Source: Multifurca ochricompacta
Taxonomy: Eukaryota; Basidiomycota; Agaricomycetes; Russulales; Russulaceae
Reading direction: 5' to 3'
DNA: 64,000 nucleotides
Assembly (NCBI GenBank): GCA_022496185.1
Contig: WTXG01000002.1
Location: 248,001 to 312,000, forward strand
This document shows, piece after piece, positions 12,989-22,983 of the stretch. A program made the position numbers and the translations under genes. Positions within the stretch are counted from its first letter, which is position 1. Every line of letters starts with the position of its first letter. A model generated the notes under the pieces. The model was not told the DNA's origin and made no database searches. It saw only the letters and a program-made list of their open reading frames with translations.

Positions 12989-13995
12989 TAGTCGTCGCGG
13001 TCTACACATTTGTGAGGTAGAAGGGGTATGTAGATTTTTATTTCTTTTGATTTCGTGGTACGCGCGGCATGGCTCACGGCTACTACTTAGAGCACTCACT
13101 TCATTCCACGCAGAACAGAGAAACGAGATGAGAACGAGAAAGACAACTTTAACTTTAACTTTTTCTCATGTGATGTGATGTGCAACAGCTGCAGTCATGA
13201 AGTAAAAGTTAATCTTGGCCCAGGTTCTTTCCGGCCTGCTCGCACGGTTCAAGGGTCGACAGGATATCACCGGGAAGTTCCCAACTGGGGGTGAACGGGT
13301 AACACATATGTGGCAGTTATGAACCCAAATGCCGTCTGCCGTCTGCCGTCTGAGACGAGTGAGGCGCAGCGGGAACCGTAATTTTATGTGACCTGTACTG
13401 TCACATATCGCCCCCTCCCACTTATTTACATCCTCTGCAGAAAACAGAAACAACTCCAACATCCAAGTTCAATATTGAACCCCCTAGTGATTACAGGTGG
13501 TGTGGTCGACGTAGCGTACATTTCAAACAATCTAACAATCTAACTATGTGGCGTGGCTACGAACTTAACATGATGTCACACGTCACATGACATCTGACCT
13601 CCGTGGCTTTCAGCTTCCGGTACCCCTGTGTCGAGGCGAAGGAAGGTCAGGGGCGAGTGTTACGTAAGGCGCATACAAGAGTTGGAAAAAAATGGAAAAA
13701 ACTACAGTGCTGCTATGATGCTATAACTACAGAAACGAATTGATTGCCAAAGGAAAGGGAGAGGAAAATGTAATGCGTGATTGGTGGCGCAATCAAAGGA
13801 GGAGAGGGAGATGGGAGAGGGGTTAATGGTATACAGTGCTGACTGAAAAAAAGAGCGAACACCACCGGAGGTAGACATCCGGTGTCTACTAAATGCATGC
13901 GAACGGGAAAGAAGTACAATAGTTAGGAAAGGTGACATAAAGAAAGAAAAGAAAAATAATAATATCAGAGTCCTCGTGTGGCTTTTTTGGTTGTG
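12989..13995. other. intergenic region without recognised gene
   Basis: About 1 kb between convergently arranged genes (the DUF1992 remnant on plus and the BTB-like gene on minus). Short frames on both strands show no family resemblance, and no array or structural RNA is apparent. Confidence 0.4.
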
Positions 13996-15219
13996 TTAAA
14001 GCAGCGGCTCCAGATTCGAATTATACAGTTCTCTATCAAGAATAAAGGAAACCGTCAAAGTAAACGCGAGTTGGCATATGACAGGCCTTACTTTAACTAT
14101 TGACCACTGTGCAACCAAGTTATTGATCCGTTCGCGCAGGAGCTGCTTACATTGGTCGCAGGACAATAATCGCCAAGCGGGCGCAGAGCCGCTTCTATTG
14201 CATGTGTCGACAGATCTGTTGGGGCGCTGCATCAGCGGGAGGACCAGTGAGGGAGTCTCTATTAATGGCTCACCTGGTCTCACGTCCCATGCAAGATAGG
14301 CAGAGGCAAGCGCCCACGCCCTTGTAAGCCTCTTTTGCTCCGCAAAGTCACAATTAGGGGTTGGTACGTGTGGTTGTGGGGGAGGCAATAGTAGGCGTTT
14401 GAGAGCCTCTACGCGACCCAGGTGCAAGTAGAAGAGCCGCTTGAGATAAAGAGATCCCATTTTAACAGCCAACTCGTCCGTGAGAGAAGCAAGAGAATAA
14501 GACAGCAAGAAACTAGAAATTGGGATTGCAAGGTGATGAAGGTCGTATGCCCCTGCTATAGCATAAAATTCGATTGGTGCCTGGGGAGCAGTGCCGAGGA
14601 TGAGCGGATAAAGAGGCGACGACGGGGCCAAGTACGTCTGCACAGGCAAGCCATATTTTTCCAAAGATTCGACAGTTGCAATGACGGCCCCCGCACCGGG
14701 AGCATAGTGCGCCGCTGACATGCCATAGATGGTATGCAATAGAATGTTGAGAACTATCGAATCATGCTGCAGGGGGAGAATATTCCCCGCCTCGTCTGGT
14801 TGGTCCTGTTCCTGTTCCTTCAAAGGGAGAAGCGAGTTGAAACTGTTGGTAGAGGCGGCGAGTATTTTATGCGTGTGAACATAAAAGAAGACCGAATCTG
14901 AGGATAATATGATAAGGTCGGTAGGTAATACGTCGAGATCTGAGCCTGGAAAAAACGTAGTGGAGACAGAAATCATTGTTTGCTCTCCCTCCTCCGCTGG
15001 TGTTCCATGGACAGAAGTCTGCGACGACGAAATGGAGGCTTTGCGAAGCCATAACAAAGGATCACGTACAGGAGGCGTAGGGATTTGCGCTGCTGACACT
15101 GATCTAGATAGAGGAGGTCGCGCGATGCTGGATGTAGGCTTATTAGTGGACGGTGCTGAGCCTTGGGCGGGTCCGTCAGAAACGAACTGCAAGATAGAGT
15201 CCCATTCGCTTGCTTCCAT
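13996..15219 (-). CDS. BTB/POZ-like protein
   Basis: This is a single uninterrupted frame of 407 residues. A BTB core sits at about 95-175: DVLPTDLIILSSDSVFFYVHTHKILAAST (read in parts), followed by NILLHTIYGMSA and a helical region with IEFYAIAGAYDLHHLA. That layout fits the fungal BTB proteins that lack kelch repeats. The N-terminal 80 residues are Ser/Pro-rich and look disordered. A CxxC at about 371-374 (SCDQCKQLL) lies near the end, and the last 25 residues are hydrophobic, possibly read into an intron because a donor-like GT follows IVK. It is likely an adaptor protein; the partner is unknown. The Met start lies in a proper leader and is the only plausible one. Confidence 0.72.
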   Translation of the reverse strand: MEASEWDSILQFVSDGPAQGSAPSTNKPTSSIARPPLSRSVSAAQIPTPPVRDPLLWLRKASISSSQTSVHGTPAEEGEQTMISVSTTFFPGSDLDVLPTDLIILSSDSVFFYVHTHKILAASTNSFNSLLPLKEQEQDQPDEAGNILPLQHDSIVLNILLHTIYGMSAAHYAPGAGAVIATVESLEKYGLPVQTYLAPSSPLYPLILGTAPQAPIEFYAIAGAYDLHHLAIPISSFLLSYSLASLTDELAVKMGSLYLKRLFYLHLGRVEALKRLLLPPPQPHVPTPNCDFAEQKRLTRAWALASAYLAWDVRPGEPLIETPSLVLPLMQRPNRSVDTCNRSGSAPAWRLLSCDQCKQLLRERINNLVAQWSIVKVRPVICQLAFTLTVSFILDRELYNSNLEPLL

Positions 15220-15511
15220 ATTGCAGAATAAAGTACAGAATACAGGATGGTAAGGTGTGAGGGTTAAGTAAACTCGGGGGCAGAAAGTGGATGAGGGTGG
15301 AAAGAGGAAGGAATAATAAAATAAATAAGTCGGGAGGTTGAGATGAAGAAAAGGGGAGACGGAAACGGAAACGGAAACGGAGGAGAGAACTTGACTTGAC
15401 TTGACTCAAACTCAACTCAAACACTTCAACTCTCAACTCACGGAGTCCCCGGCCCGATTACGCGACCCCTGCCTGCCTGCCTGCCTGCCTGCCTTAGCCT
15501 TTTTTACCTCC
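15220..15511. other. spacer with short tandem repeats
   Basis: A 292-bp spacer between two minus-strand genes. It holds a GGAAAC repeat (about 15358-15384), a GACTT-rich run and a GCCT microsatellite (15471-15493). Confidence 0.6.
15471..15493. repeat. GCCT microsatellite
   Basis: Nearly six tandem GCCT units just downstream of the DBP8 stop codon. Confidence 0.85.
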
Positions 15512-17326
15512 TCAGCGAGGCATCCGCATTTTGGCCGCCTTCGTCTTATTGATCTTTTCCCTTTGTCCAAATTTCGTGTCGTGCAATTCCTATGTGGTTA
15601 TGTCAAGATTCTTTTTCCGATCACAAGTCCGTAGATTACTAACCATATATGCCTGCCGCTTAGCAGTGGAGACTGTATTCAGCTTCTCAAGCACTTTATT
15701 TTCAGGGAGTTCCATCTCAACAAGTCGGGTTGCTACCCGAATTAATGTTAGGAACACTAGTTTTGCACGTCAGTAGCTCTACTCACCAATACGCTCCTCG
15801 ATTTTTAGAACTCGGTTCTCGTCATTTTCCGAAACGAAGCTGATTGCTATGCCCCCACGTCCCGCCCGCGCAGTTCGCCCAACTCGGTGCGTATACTCCT
15901 CTGGTTCGTTTGGTAGGTCCCAGTTGATAACCATCGCGACGTCGGCGAAGTCCAAGCCGCGCGCCCCGACGTCCGTGGACACAAGCACATGAATGACCGA
16001 AGAACGGAAGAGTGCAAGCGAAGTTAGTCGGTCGCGTTGCGTCAGCCGCGAGTGCATGGCTGTGCTCCGTATGGTAAGTGTTTTTAATAGTGCAGTGAGA
16101 TACGCTGCCGTGCGGGCCTTCGCGCAGAATATAATTGTGGGTGGCGGTTGGAGGAACTCGTCACCAATTCCCGAGTTCTTTGCGGAGCCCTTTCTGCGGC
16201 TGGTTGATTGGGAGTGCCTATCAGGCTTGGGTGCCGACCGTCGAAGGTGAATTAAGGACTCAGGGGGGTTGCATAGAAGATGATAGAGATAACTTTCTCT
16301 GACATGAGAAGGTACCAAAACGTAATATTGCTTCAGAGTTTCGACAGTTTCAACTCTTGAGTATCTACATAAGCTTCAAGGACACCTGAGACAGACTGCG
16401 TTACGTACGCTGACGCTATCTTGTAGATAAATGGTTTCTGTTTTCCGGGTTTTGGTGCTGCTTCGGCTATCGAGTCAATCGACGGTGTCCAAGTTGCCGT
16501 GAACAGCGCCGTTTGACGGCCCCTTGGTAAAGCACCAAATAAGTGAGCTAGATCGTCCGCGAAACTTGGGGCAAGGAGTCGGTCAGCTTCATCAAGCACC
16601 TGCCGATCTATGAATAGGTTACGACATGCCAGGCCATTTGCGCGCACCAAGAATTTGACCCTTGATAAGTCCCATTCTGCGCTACTGCTGCGCAGATGAT
16701 CTACAAGCCGTCCTGGGGTGGCGACTACAACATGGGGCGGTTGTTAAGTTCGATGGCTGGGCCATCATATCCATTCCACCGACAATCACGGCGGTTCGAA
16801 CGTTGAGCGGTGAACCAAGTACCACAAATTGTTCCGAAATCTGGAACGCAAGCTCCCTATCACCGTTGAGAAGGCGGGAATAAAGAGAAAAAAAAGGACA
16901 AATGAGCAATACCTTGTTGGTGTGAGCACAAGTGCGAAAATGCCATAAGGGTCAGCAGAGAGTTTCTGCAGGATGGGCAACGCAAATGCGATGGTCTTTC
17001 CTGAGCCCGTCTTTGCGTTTCCTATGCAGTCTCTACCTTCCAAACGACCATCGTCAGCGATAGTTAAGTATACCAGCAAGAAGTATTAGACCTGCAAGAA
17101 GAGGCGGTATGCAAGCACACTGGATTTCGGTTGGCGCATGAATAGCCATCTTCGACAATGCTGAAAGTAGCGGAGGTGATATATCTAGCGATGAAAACGT
17201 CAAATTTCTCGATGAACCAGCTCCAGCGGGGGGAAGATGTCGATGCACAAGCTTGGGCTTGACAGACACACGAGAGGTAAGAAGACTGGAGTTCTCATTC
17301 GATAAATCAGGGAGACCAAATCCCAT
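15512..17326 (-). CDS. DBP8: DEAD-box RNA helicase DBP8
   Basis: This is a nucleolar ATP-dependent helicase of 40S ribosome biogenesis (Dbp8/DDX49 family). Visible motifs in order: Q motif with the Phe of [14 protein letters not shown]; motif I AKTGSGKT; Ia PTRELAFQ (across an intron); Ib [25 protein letters not shown], where SAT is more usual; then [22 protein letters not shown] and [11 protein letters not shown]. The C-terminus reads [20 protein letters not shown], then [20 protein letters not shown] and stop, across introns 15590-15643 and 15733-15786. Bases appear to be missing at 16734-16737 (a GGGG run; CGCCCCC expected on the coding strand) and near 16345-16362, both in the same direction. 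The 5' end is uncertain. An acidic, low-complexity N-terminal extension (EEHKRLLSIQRDENESEGE and onward) lies in a shifted frame between about 17330 and 17560. Confidence 0.88.
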
Positions 17327-17560
17327 TAGGGGCGCCTCTTTGCTGATTTCCGAGCCGTGCCTCCCCTAGTCTCATTGCCCCATTCTCCGCTACTCCTTCT
17401 TTCGACTTCGTTATCTTCTGACGTCCCGCTAGAATCCTCAGCTACACTGTTGTCTTCGCCTTCGCCTTCGCTTTCGTTTTCATCTCGTTGTATACTTAAT
17501 AATCGCTTATGCTCTTCTGTGGCTCTTCCTGTCTTCTCAGAAGATCGTCTGTTGTAGGCG

Positions 17561-18505
17561 CTTTGCGTCGTTTTGAAAAGAGCATCCTGGGGGTGCGTTA
17601 GACGAGGACTTGGTCGTGACCGCGAGGCGAGGTGACTTGATTACATAACCAAATGGACTCATCTCTCGCCACCATCCGAAACCTGCCGAGTTACAATTGA
17701 GAAAGTAACGCCCGTAGCGGCAATCTTCAGACTTTGTTTCTTAACCGCGCGGTCTAGCCTGTTCCAAGTGCAAGTGCCACGGCAAGAATCCTCAGGCTTC
17801 CATTTGAACCAAGCTTCCAACTCAACTTTTGCCGCACCTACACAATTTTCTTCATAGAGCAATTCTTGGTACGTCCGGGCTTGAGAAGCTTTTCACATGG
17901 ACAATTTGAATAGGGTGCTCGCCTAATCGACGCAGAAAGCAGATGACCCATCCCGAACGCAAGCCATTCGCTTTGCTCTTTGCTATTTCCGTCTGGGGTC
18001 ATTCCTCTGTGGTAAGCAAGGCGTAGCATGAGTCCCAAACAAAGTTCTGCTTTGCGTCTTGCGGCCAACGTGGATGTCGAATAATTAATTAGCACGTGCA
18101 TGATACCAGCTTGCGGCGGCGGCACAACTCACACAGCCTTGGTTTTGGTGCATGTTGCGCCAGCCGCTCACGCGACGATATTATGATATCTTGACACCCT
18201 TGGGACAGCTTCTGCGCTTAGGATGCATGTCATCATCAACGCAAGATAGATAGGCACGACCGCGCCTCGATCATTGTATATATGTACGAAGGGGTAAATA
18301 CATATCACGCATGCAAGTCAATAACGCTGGGGAAGACAGAAAAGTAATCGTCACCATAATAATTTAGAATACAAAGATCACAATAGATGAAGGTCAACGC
18401 TGGGCGAGATATTTGAAAAAAGATTCACGATATGGATATGTCATCCAACAACGAAATACCTCAATTGCTATCATTATACATTGTGTGCGCGCCAAGAGAA
18501 GATTA
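17561..18505. other. intergenic region without recognised gene
   Basis: Two small overlapping open frames on the minus strand (about 17659-17862 and 17838-18125, 67 and 95 codons) show no recognisable family and no shared exon chain. I treat the stretch as the 5' flank of DBP8 and the 3' flank of the HMG-box gene. Confidence 0.4.
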
Positions 18506-19872
18506 TCAAAAGAAGTCCTGCAGTGGTCCCCGTGAAGGGAGTGTCGCGAGATGATAACCGTGGTCAACCATAGAGGCAGAGGTCACCTTGTGTGCCAACG
18601 AGTTTCGCGCCAGAGAGGCCGGAAGGGGTACCCGAATGATTCCTCGGAAAATTTGGGCACCGCTGTCGTAGATTGCGGTTGTGAAAGGATTGGCAGCCTG
18701 CGCCTGGGTCAAGGTGGAATTCTGCGGCACCACCTGCGACGGAAAAGCGGAGAAGGGATACACTGCTGTGTTTAAAACGCTGTTAGCAGGAGGGCGCACA
18801 GGACCCGAATCAAGCTCAGTTGCTGCGGATGCAATGCCACGAGTCTAAAAGCCGCCATAAGAACACCGTGCACGGGAAGAGCTGTATATAGATGACCTAC
18901 GCCACGGGGCATGCCGACGTTCTGGAATGGATTGATAGCAGTCATGTAGGGAAACTGTAAACTTTGCACTGAAAGACCCGCCTCCCCAGCAGAAAGGGGA
19001 ATAGGCTGTAAAGGCTGCGCCTGCTCCTGTGAGCCACTTGGGGACAGAGTTGGTTTGGTCTGGGGAAGCAGCGTGGGAGACGCAGCCAACGTAATAGAGG
19101 TAGATGACGGAGAAGTTGTGACCTTGCGCGTTACTTGAGGGACGTCATCGTTTAAAATTCCCTGGTAAGCCATGTCTGCCAAATGACAAAGGCGGTCGAG
19201 CTCTTTAGGCTGTACGGAAAACTTGGGTTCGCGCCTGGTTTTCGCGCGTGCGCGTGGCTGGAACTTGTAGCCGACATACTTGAGCGCGTGCTCTTTCTTC
19301 TCGCGCTCTGCTTCGAGGGCCCATTTCTCCTTCTCTTCCTTTGAGAGCTTGTGCCAGCATTTGGCAATGATGATGCTGAGCTTGTGCTGGCGGGTCTCCT
19401 GGTCTTTATGGATGAACTTTCGTTTAAGGAAATCGGAACGGAAAAGCATAAAGGCGTTGGATGGGCGTGGGGGCTGCTTCGATTTTCTGGCGGACCTAGA
19501 ATCAATGCGAAGGGGAAGAGGAATCTGAGAGTACGGAACGATGGATTCTTGTGGTTGGTAAGTTACTTCAGGGCCACCGGTGAGGACGGGATCAAGATTG
19601 TACGGGTAAGGTCTTTGAAAGGAAACCGGCGCCTCTTGCGACTCTCGTGGAATTGGCAAGTTTGTAAAGATGTCTGATAGAGTTGGTGAGATCTGATGAG
19701 AACAGGATATTCCAGCCCTCGGCCAACAAAGGTCGCGTGAGAAGGACAGATTAGAGGGAGTCTGGGTGCCAGGCATGAAAGGGAATTGTGATTGGACGCA
19801 TGCAAACGACGTTGAGGACTCGGCAACAGGGAGGGATGAACCTTTAAAATGCGACGCGTTCAGAGTGTCCAT
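18506..19872 (-). CDS. HMG-box (MATA_HMG-like) transcription factor
   Basis: This is a DNA-binding protein with one HMG box at about residues 132-210. It starts KQPPRPSNAFMLFRSDFLKR, and has the helix-2/3 signatures ETRQHKLSIIIAKCWHKLS and WALEAEREKKEHALKY, then YKFQPRARAKTRR. The PRPSNAFMLFR start and the KFQPR basic tail match the MATA_HMG subgroup, which holds fungal mating-type and ROX1/STE11-like factors. That points to sequence-specific minor-groove binding and a role in sexual or stress gene control; which one cannot be told. The rest is Ser/Pro/Gln-rich and disordered. The first frame ends early, after LTAF (18772). The next frame (VRPPANSVLNTAVYPFSAF and on) continues the protein, implying one missing base near 18845-18850. 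It is not beside a homeodomain gene or another mating-locus hallmark, so it need not be the mating-type gene. Confidence 0.85.
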
Positions 19873-21173
19873 GTCTCTGATGTGAGGGTTGAAGATGAAA
19901 GGGAGGTAGGGTAAGGATGGATGAAGGGAAATGGCAGCTATAACGGGCCGTCTTTCTTTTTATGAGAACGAAAGATCGGGCGGGCAGACTATGAAAGAGA
20001 GTCGGACATAGAACTTCGAGGCTCGCTCATGGCGATCACGATACCTTCCAAGAGGGATCATACACCTAGCGAGGCAGAAGAGAGAGGATGCCGAGTCCCC
20101 GGGGAGGGGCAAGCACAGACTTTCTTAAAGCCCAATGCCTGTGATGCCGACCTGGGCGACGCCGTGAAATGAGCAGATCAATGGACGAAACATTCTCAGC
20201 GCGAGCTCAGTGGCGTGACGGGCAGAAAGTACAATGGGAGGTGATATCATCGGGAAAACGTCCGTGCGTCGACCAAAATCGGATGATACGTCCTGCATGC
20301 CGAGCGTTGTCCTGGGAGGGGATGGCAGTTGCGACACTTTTATGCCAACTCAGCGGCATGGACATAAATGCTTATTTATCGCTAAAAGGTAGATATGGGA
20401 ATATGGACGTACCTTTGTACTGCGTAAGCCATTCCGTGGACAACAATACCCCCCGAAACCCCGTGACTTCAAGGAATGCACTAGAGGGCCTGTGATTACG
20501 AAAGGCAACGGAAACTTGAGTGACGCCCACTTGCGAGTAGATGGTCAACAAAGAGAAGGTAAAGGCACGTCTTCATAGCTAAAATTCAGCCCTACGTTCG
20601 CAAGTTTCTTGGAATATCTTCTGCTAAATAGATACCCTCCATGTACAATGTGCAAACAGCACGGCGGACACGTGCCCATAAGGCGCCACCCATTAGAAGG
20701 CGTCCGTATGCTAAAGGATGAACACGAGGCCGATGTGACCTAGCATGAGAGAAGCGCAGGTTCAAGACATGATGAAATGGCCGCTGTCGGTTGGCCAGAT
20801 GTATCGCTGTTCCTTGTTTCGCTCTGAATTAAGAAACCTTGAGCAAAATCACTCCTGACGCTGATTTTTTGATTCCTAGATGTCCCAAGCAAGTCTCTGC
20901 TCTGGTATTTAGATAGTAACGGTAGGTAGAAACCTAAGCATGCATCTTAGATCACGTGTTTGTCGCATGGCAAGGTTCATCTAAGAAGAAGGTGCTGAAT
21001 GGAAAAGGATGCACAGACCACGGAACGAGGTGTAAATTAGAGTTGCTTTAATGGGGAGGGTGACGGGAAAATGGGCCTTCAGCCTCTCTAGTGACTCGAG
21101 CCATTATCCATCTCAGAAATGATTGTGAACCAAGAGCAGACTTCTTGGAGAGTAAAGGGCGACTTACATGTAA
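19873..21173. other. intergenic region without recognised gene
   Basis: A 1.3-kb spacer upstream of the HMG-box gene and downstream of SUA5. Frames are short and unrelated to known families. I checked by eye for box-B-like tRNA sequence and did not find a convincing one. Confidence 0.4.
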
Positions 21174-22385
21174 CTATATCTCTATCCGCAATGACATGGC
21201 TGCTGCTTTCTTGACGCGGTTCATGAACGCCAAACCTTCGTGCTCCTCTGGGATCTCCTCCACGTATATCCGCTCCACGCCCTGCTCTTCAAGACTGAGT
21301 AACCCCTCGAATAAGCGTTGAGCGGCACAGGCGGGTTCGGAGCTCTCGCCAAGCGGAAACGTAAGCCACCGCACTTTCTCCAATCGTGCGCGCGCCAGCA
21401 GTGGTGAGTCATCCTGCGCCATCAGACCAACAAGACCGGATTTACGCGACTCGACTTCCCTAAAGAACGTATCCAATCCTACACGTCGCGTCGCGCTTTC
21501 GGATGGCAAGGTGGTCGTGTACAGTAGCGTAACTGGTACGCCCGGCGCATAATGGCGGTACTTCATCCCGGGCGTGGTCGGTGCATCCTGCTCACGCTCG
21601 TCCAGAACAAAATCACGCTGGTGCACGAGCACACGCATCTTTGGCGACGTCTCGCTCTCGAGGTCTAGATCCGCGAGTGCCGCGACGAGGGCCTCTACTG
21701 TCGCGCCTCCAGGCCGTAGCACACGCAAAGCACCGTCCGCACCAAGTCCATCCACAACGGTACTCTCGAGGCCGACGCCACAGAAGCCACCGTCGAGAAG
21801 AAGCGGCAGGCGGCCGCTGGTGCCGAGATCGCGCAACACATGCGAGGCGCGCGTCGGGCTCGGCTTTCCTGATGCGTTCGCACTGGGGGCGGCGATTGGT
21901 GTGCCAGTTGCGGCAATGAGGGCACGGGCTACTGGGTGCGCAGGCATACGAACAGCAACGGTTGGATGACCTGCCGTGATGATTTTTGGGACACGGGACG
22001 GGTCTGCAGGGAAAAGTAGTGTGAGCGGGCCAGGCCAGAACGTGCGCATCAAGGTTGTATAGGCGGGAGAGGGAGTGTAGGATGGTGGGAGGAGAGAAGA
22101 TAACATAGAAAGGGAGGATATATGTACGATGAGTGGGTTGTCGGATGGTCGACCCTTAGTGGAAAAAATTTTGGTAGCAGCAGAGGCATCGAGAGCAATA
22201 GCTCCAAGACCATAGACAGTCTCTGTTGGGAAAGCGACGACATGACCTTGTGTTAGATGTTCAACGGCAAACGTTATGGCTTTCTCGGTCTCAGGATCAG
22301 AATAGATCGGTTTGGCACCAGAGGCAGAGAAAGTGATCGACTCTGAGTCGCACTTGAGAACTCGGGTACGGGTAATTGCTGCCAT
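21174..22385 (-). CDS. SUA5: threonylcarbamoyl-AMP synthase SUA5
   Basis: This enzyme makes threonylcarbamoyl-AMP from threonine, bicarbonate and ATP, for the t6A modification at position 37 of ANN-decoding tRNAs. The gene is a single exon of 403 residues without breaks. The YrdC/Sua5 domain (about 20-225) has GHVVAFPTETVYGLGA, the KGR-S-N motif in STKGRPSDNPLIVHI, TFWPGPLTLLF, VAVRMPAHPVARALI and APSANASGKPSPT. The Sua5-specific C-terminal domain (about 270-403) includes PGMKYRHYAP, the motif that joins the two domains, and ends AFMNRVKKAAAMSLRIEI, all typical of SUA5 proteins rather than short YrdC ones. The start was chosen at MAAITRTRVL. The frame runs upstream, but only through a microsatellite-coded Ile/Leu repeat, which cannot be genuine protein. 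No intron is needed. Confidence 0.95.
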   Translation of the reverse strand: MAAITRTRVLKCDSESITFSASGAKPIYSDPETEKAITFAVEHLTQGHVVAFPTETVYGLGAIALDASAATKIFSTKGRPSDNPLIVHISSLSMLSSLLPPSYTPSPAYTTLMRTFWPGPLTLLFPADPSRVPKIITAGHPTVAVRMPAHPVARALIAATGTPIAAPSANASGKPSPTRASHVLRDLGTSGRLPLLLDGGFCGVGLESTVVDGLGADGALRVLRPGGATVEALVAALADLDLESETSPKMRVLVHQRDFVLDEREQDAPTTPGMKYRHYAPGVPVTLLYTTTLPSESATRRVGLDTFFREVESRKSGLVGLMAQDDSPLLARARLEKVRWLTFPLGESSEPACAAQRLFEGLLSLEEQGVERIYVEEIPEEHEGLAFMNRVKKAAAMSLRIEI

Positions 22386-22983
22386 GTTCGACCATAGCCT
22401 AGAGTAAGATTGAGAAGAGGGTATGAGTATGATGAGTATGAGTATGAATATGAATATGAGTATGAGTATGAGTATGAGTATGGGTATGAGCAACCATCAA
22501 TCATCAATCATCATTTTTCATTTCATTTTATTAAGTCACGACGCTTAGGTAGAAAGCCAGTTATGATATATATGTCAAGTCGAATGATATACCACAATCG
22601 CTCGCCAGAGCAATGGCAATATACTAGACAATAAATAAAGCAAGTTAGCGTGACCAATCCATTTACCCGACGACACATCTCAAAGGCATGAACCATGAAC
22701 GAAAGAAAAAAAAAAAAAAGGAGAGTGAGAACGCTTAGTTGAGAAGTACGAATGGTTGTATGAAACATTCCGACGACAGAGCGTTCGTTTGGGAGAAAAA
22801 GAAAGTGAGACTCCAGGAAAAAGGGATAGAGGGGGATCACGGAGAGGAAGTGCTCAATTTTACATTCGTATTTGCGATACATGAGCTGATGGGTTCCAGA
22901 GTTAGGAAAGAGATCAGCAGAAGAAAAAAAATGAAAAGGCGACCAAATCCAGGCCGCTGCCAAAGAATTGACAACCCGAGCCC
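22386..22983. other. SUA5 5' flank / OPY2-like 3' flank
   Basis: A 598-bp spacer between two minus-strand genes. It contains the hexanucleotide repeat (22421-22490) and a poly-A run near 22710. No gene is seen. Confidence 0.5.
22421..22490. repeat. TATGAG hexanucleotide repeat in the SUA5 5' flank
   Basis: Imperfect tandem TATGAG/TATGAA units lie 36 bp upstream of the SUA5 start codon. They create long artefactual frames on both strands. Confidence 0.9.

Noticed and set aside
17659..18125. Two small minus-strand frames (67 and 95 codons) as genes
   Set aside because: No family resemblance, no splice connection and no sign of conservation. Codon usage looks like intergenic sequence.
18506..19872. 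HMG-box gene as the mating-type locus
   Set aside because: There is no adjacent homeodomain pair, pheromone receptor or other mating-locus hallmark. HMG-box factors are common outside the locus.
20742..20775. tRNA-like B box (GGTTCAAGAC)
   Set aside because: It lacks the invariant trailing CC, and no matching A box or cloverleaf arms could be built around it.
22386..22493. SUA5 N-terminal extension of 36 residues (MLIPILILIL...)
   Set aside because: It is entirely the translation of the TATGAG microsatellite. The conserved Sua5 start follows at MAAITR.
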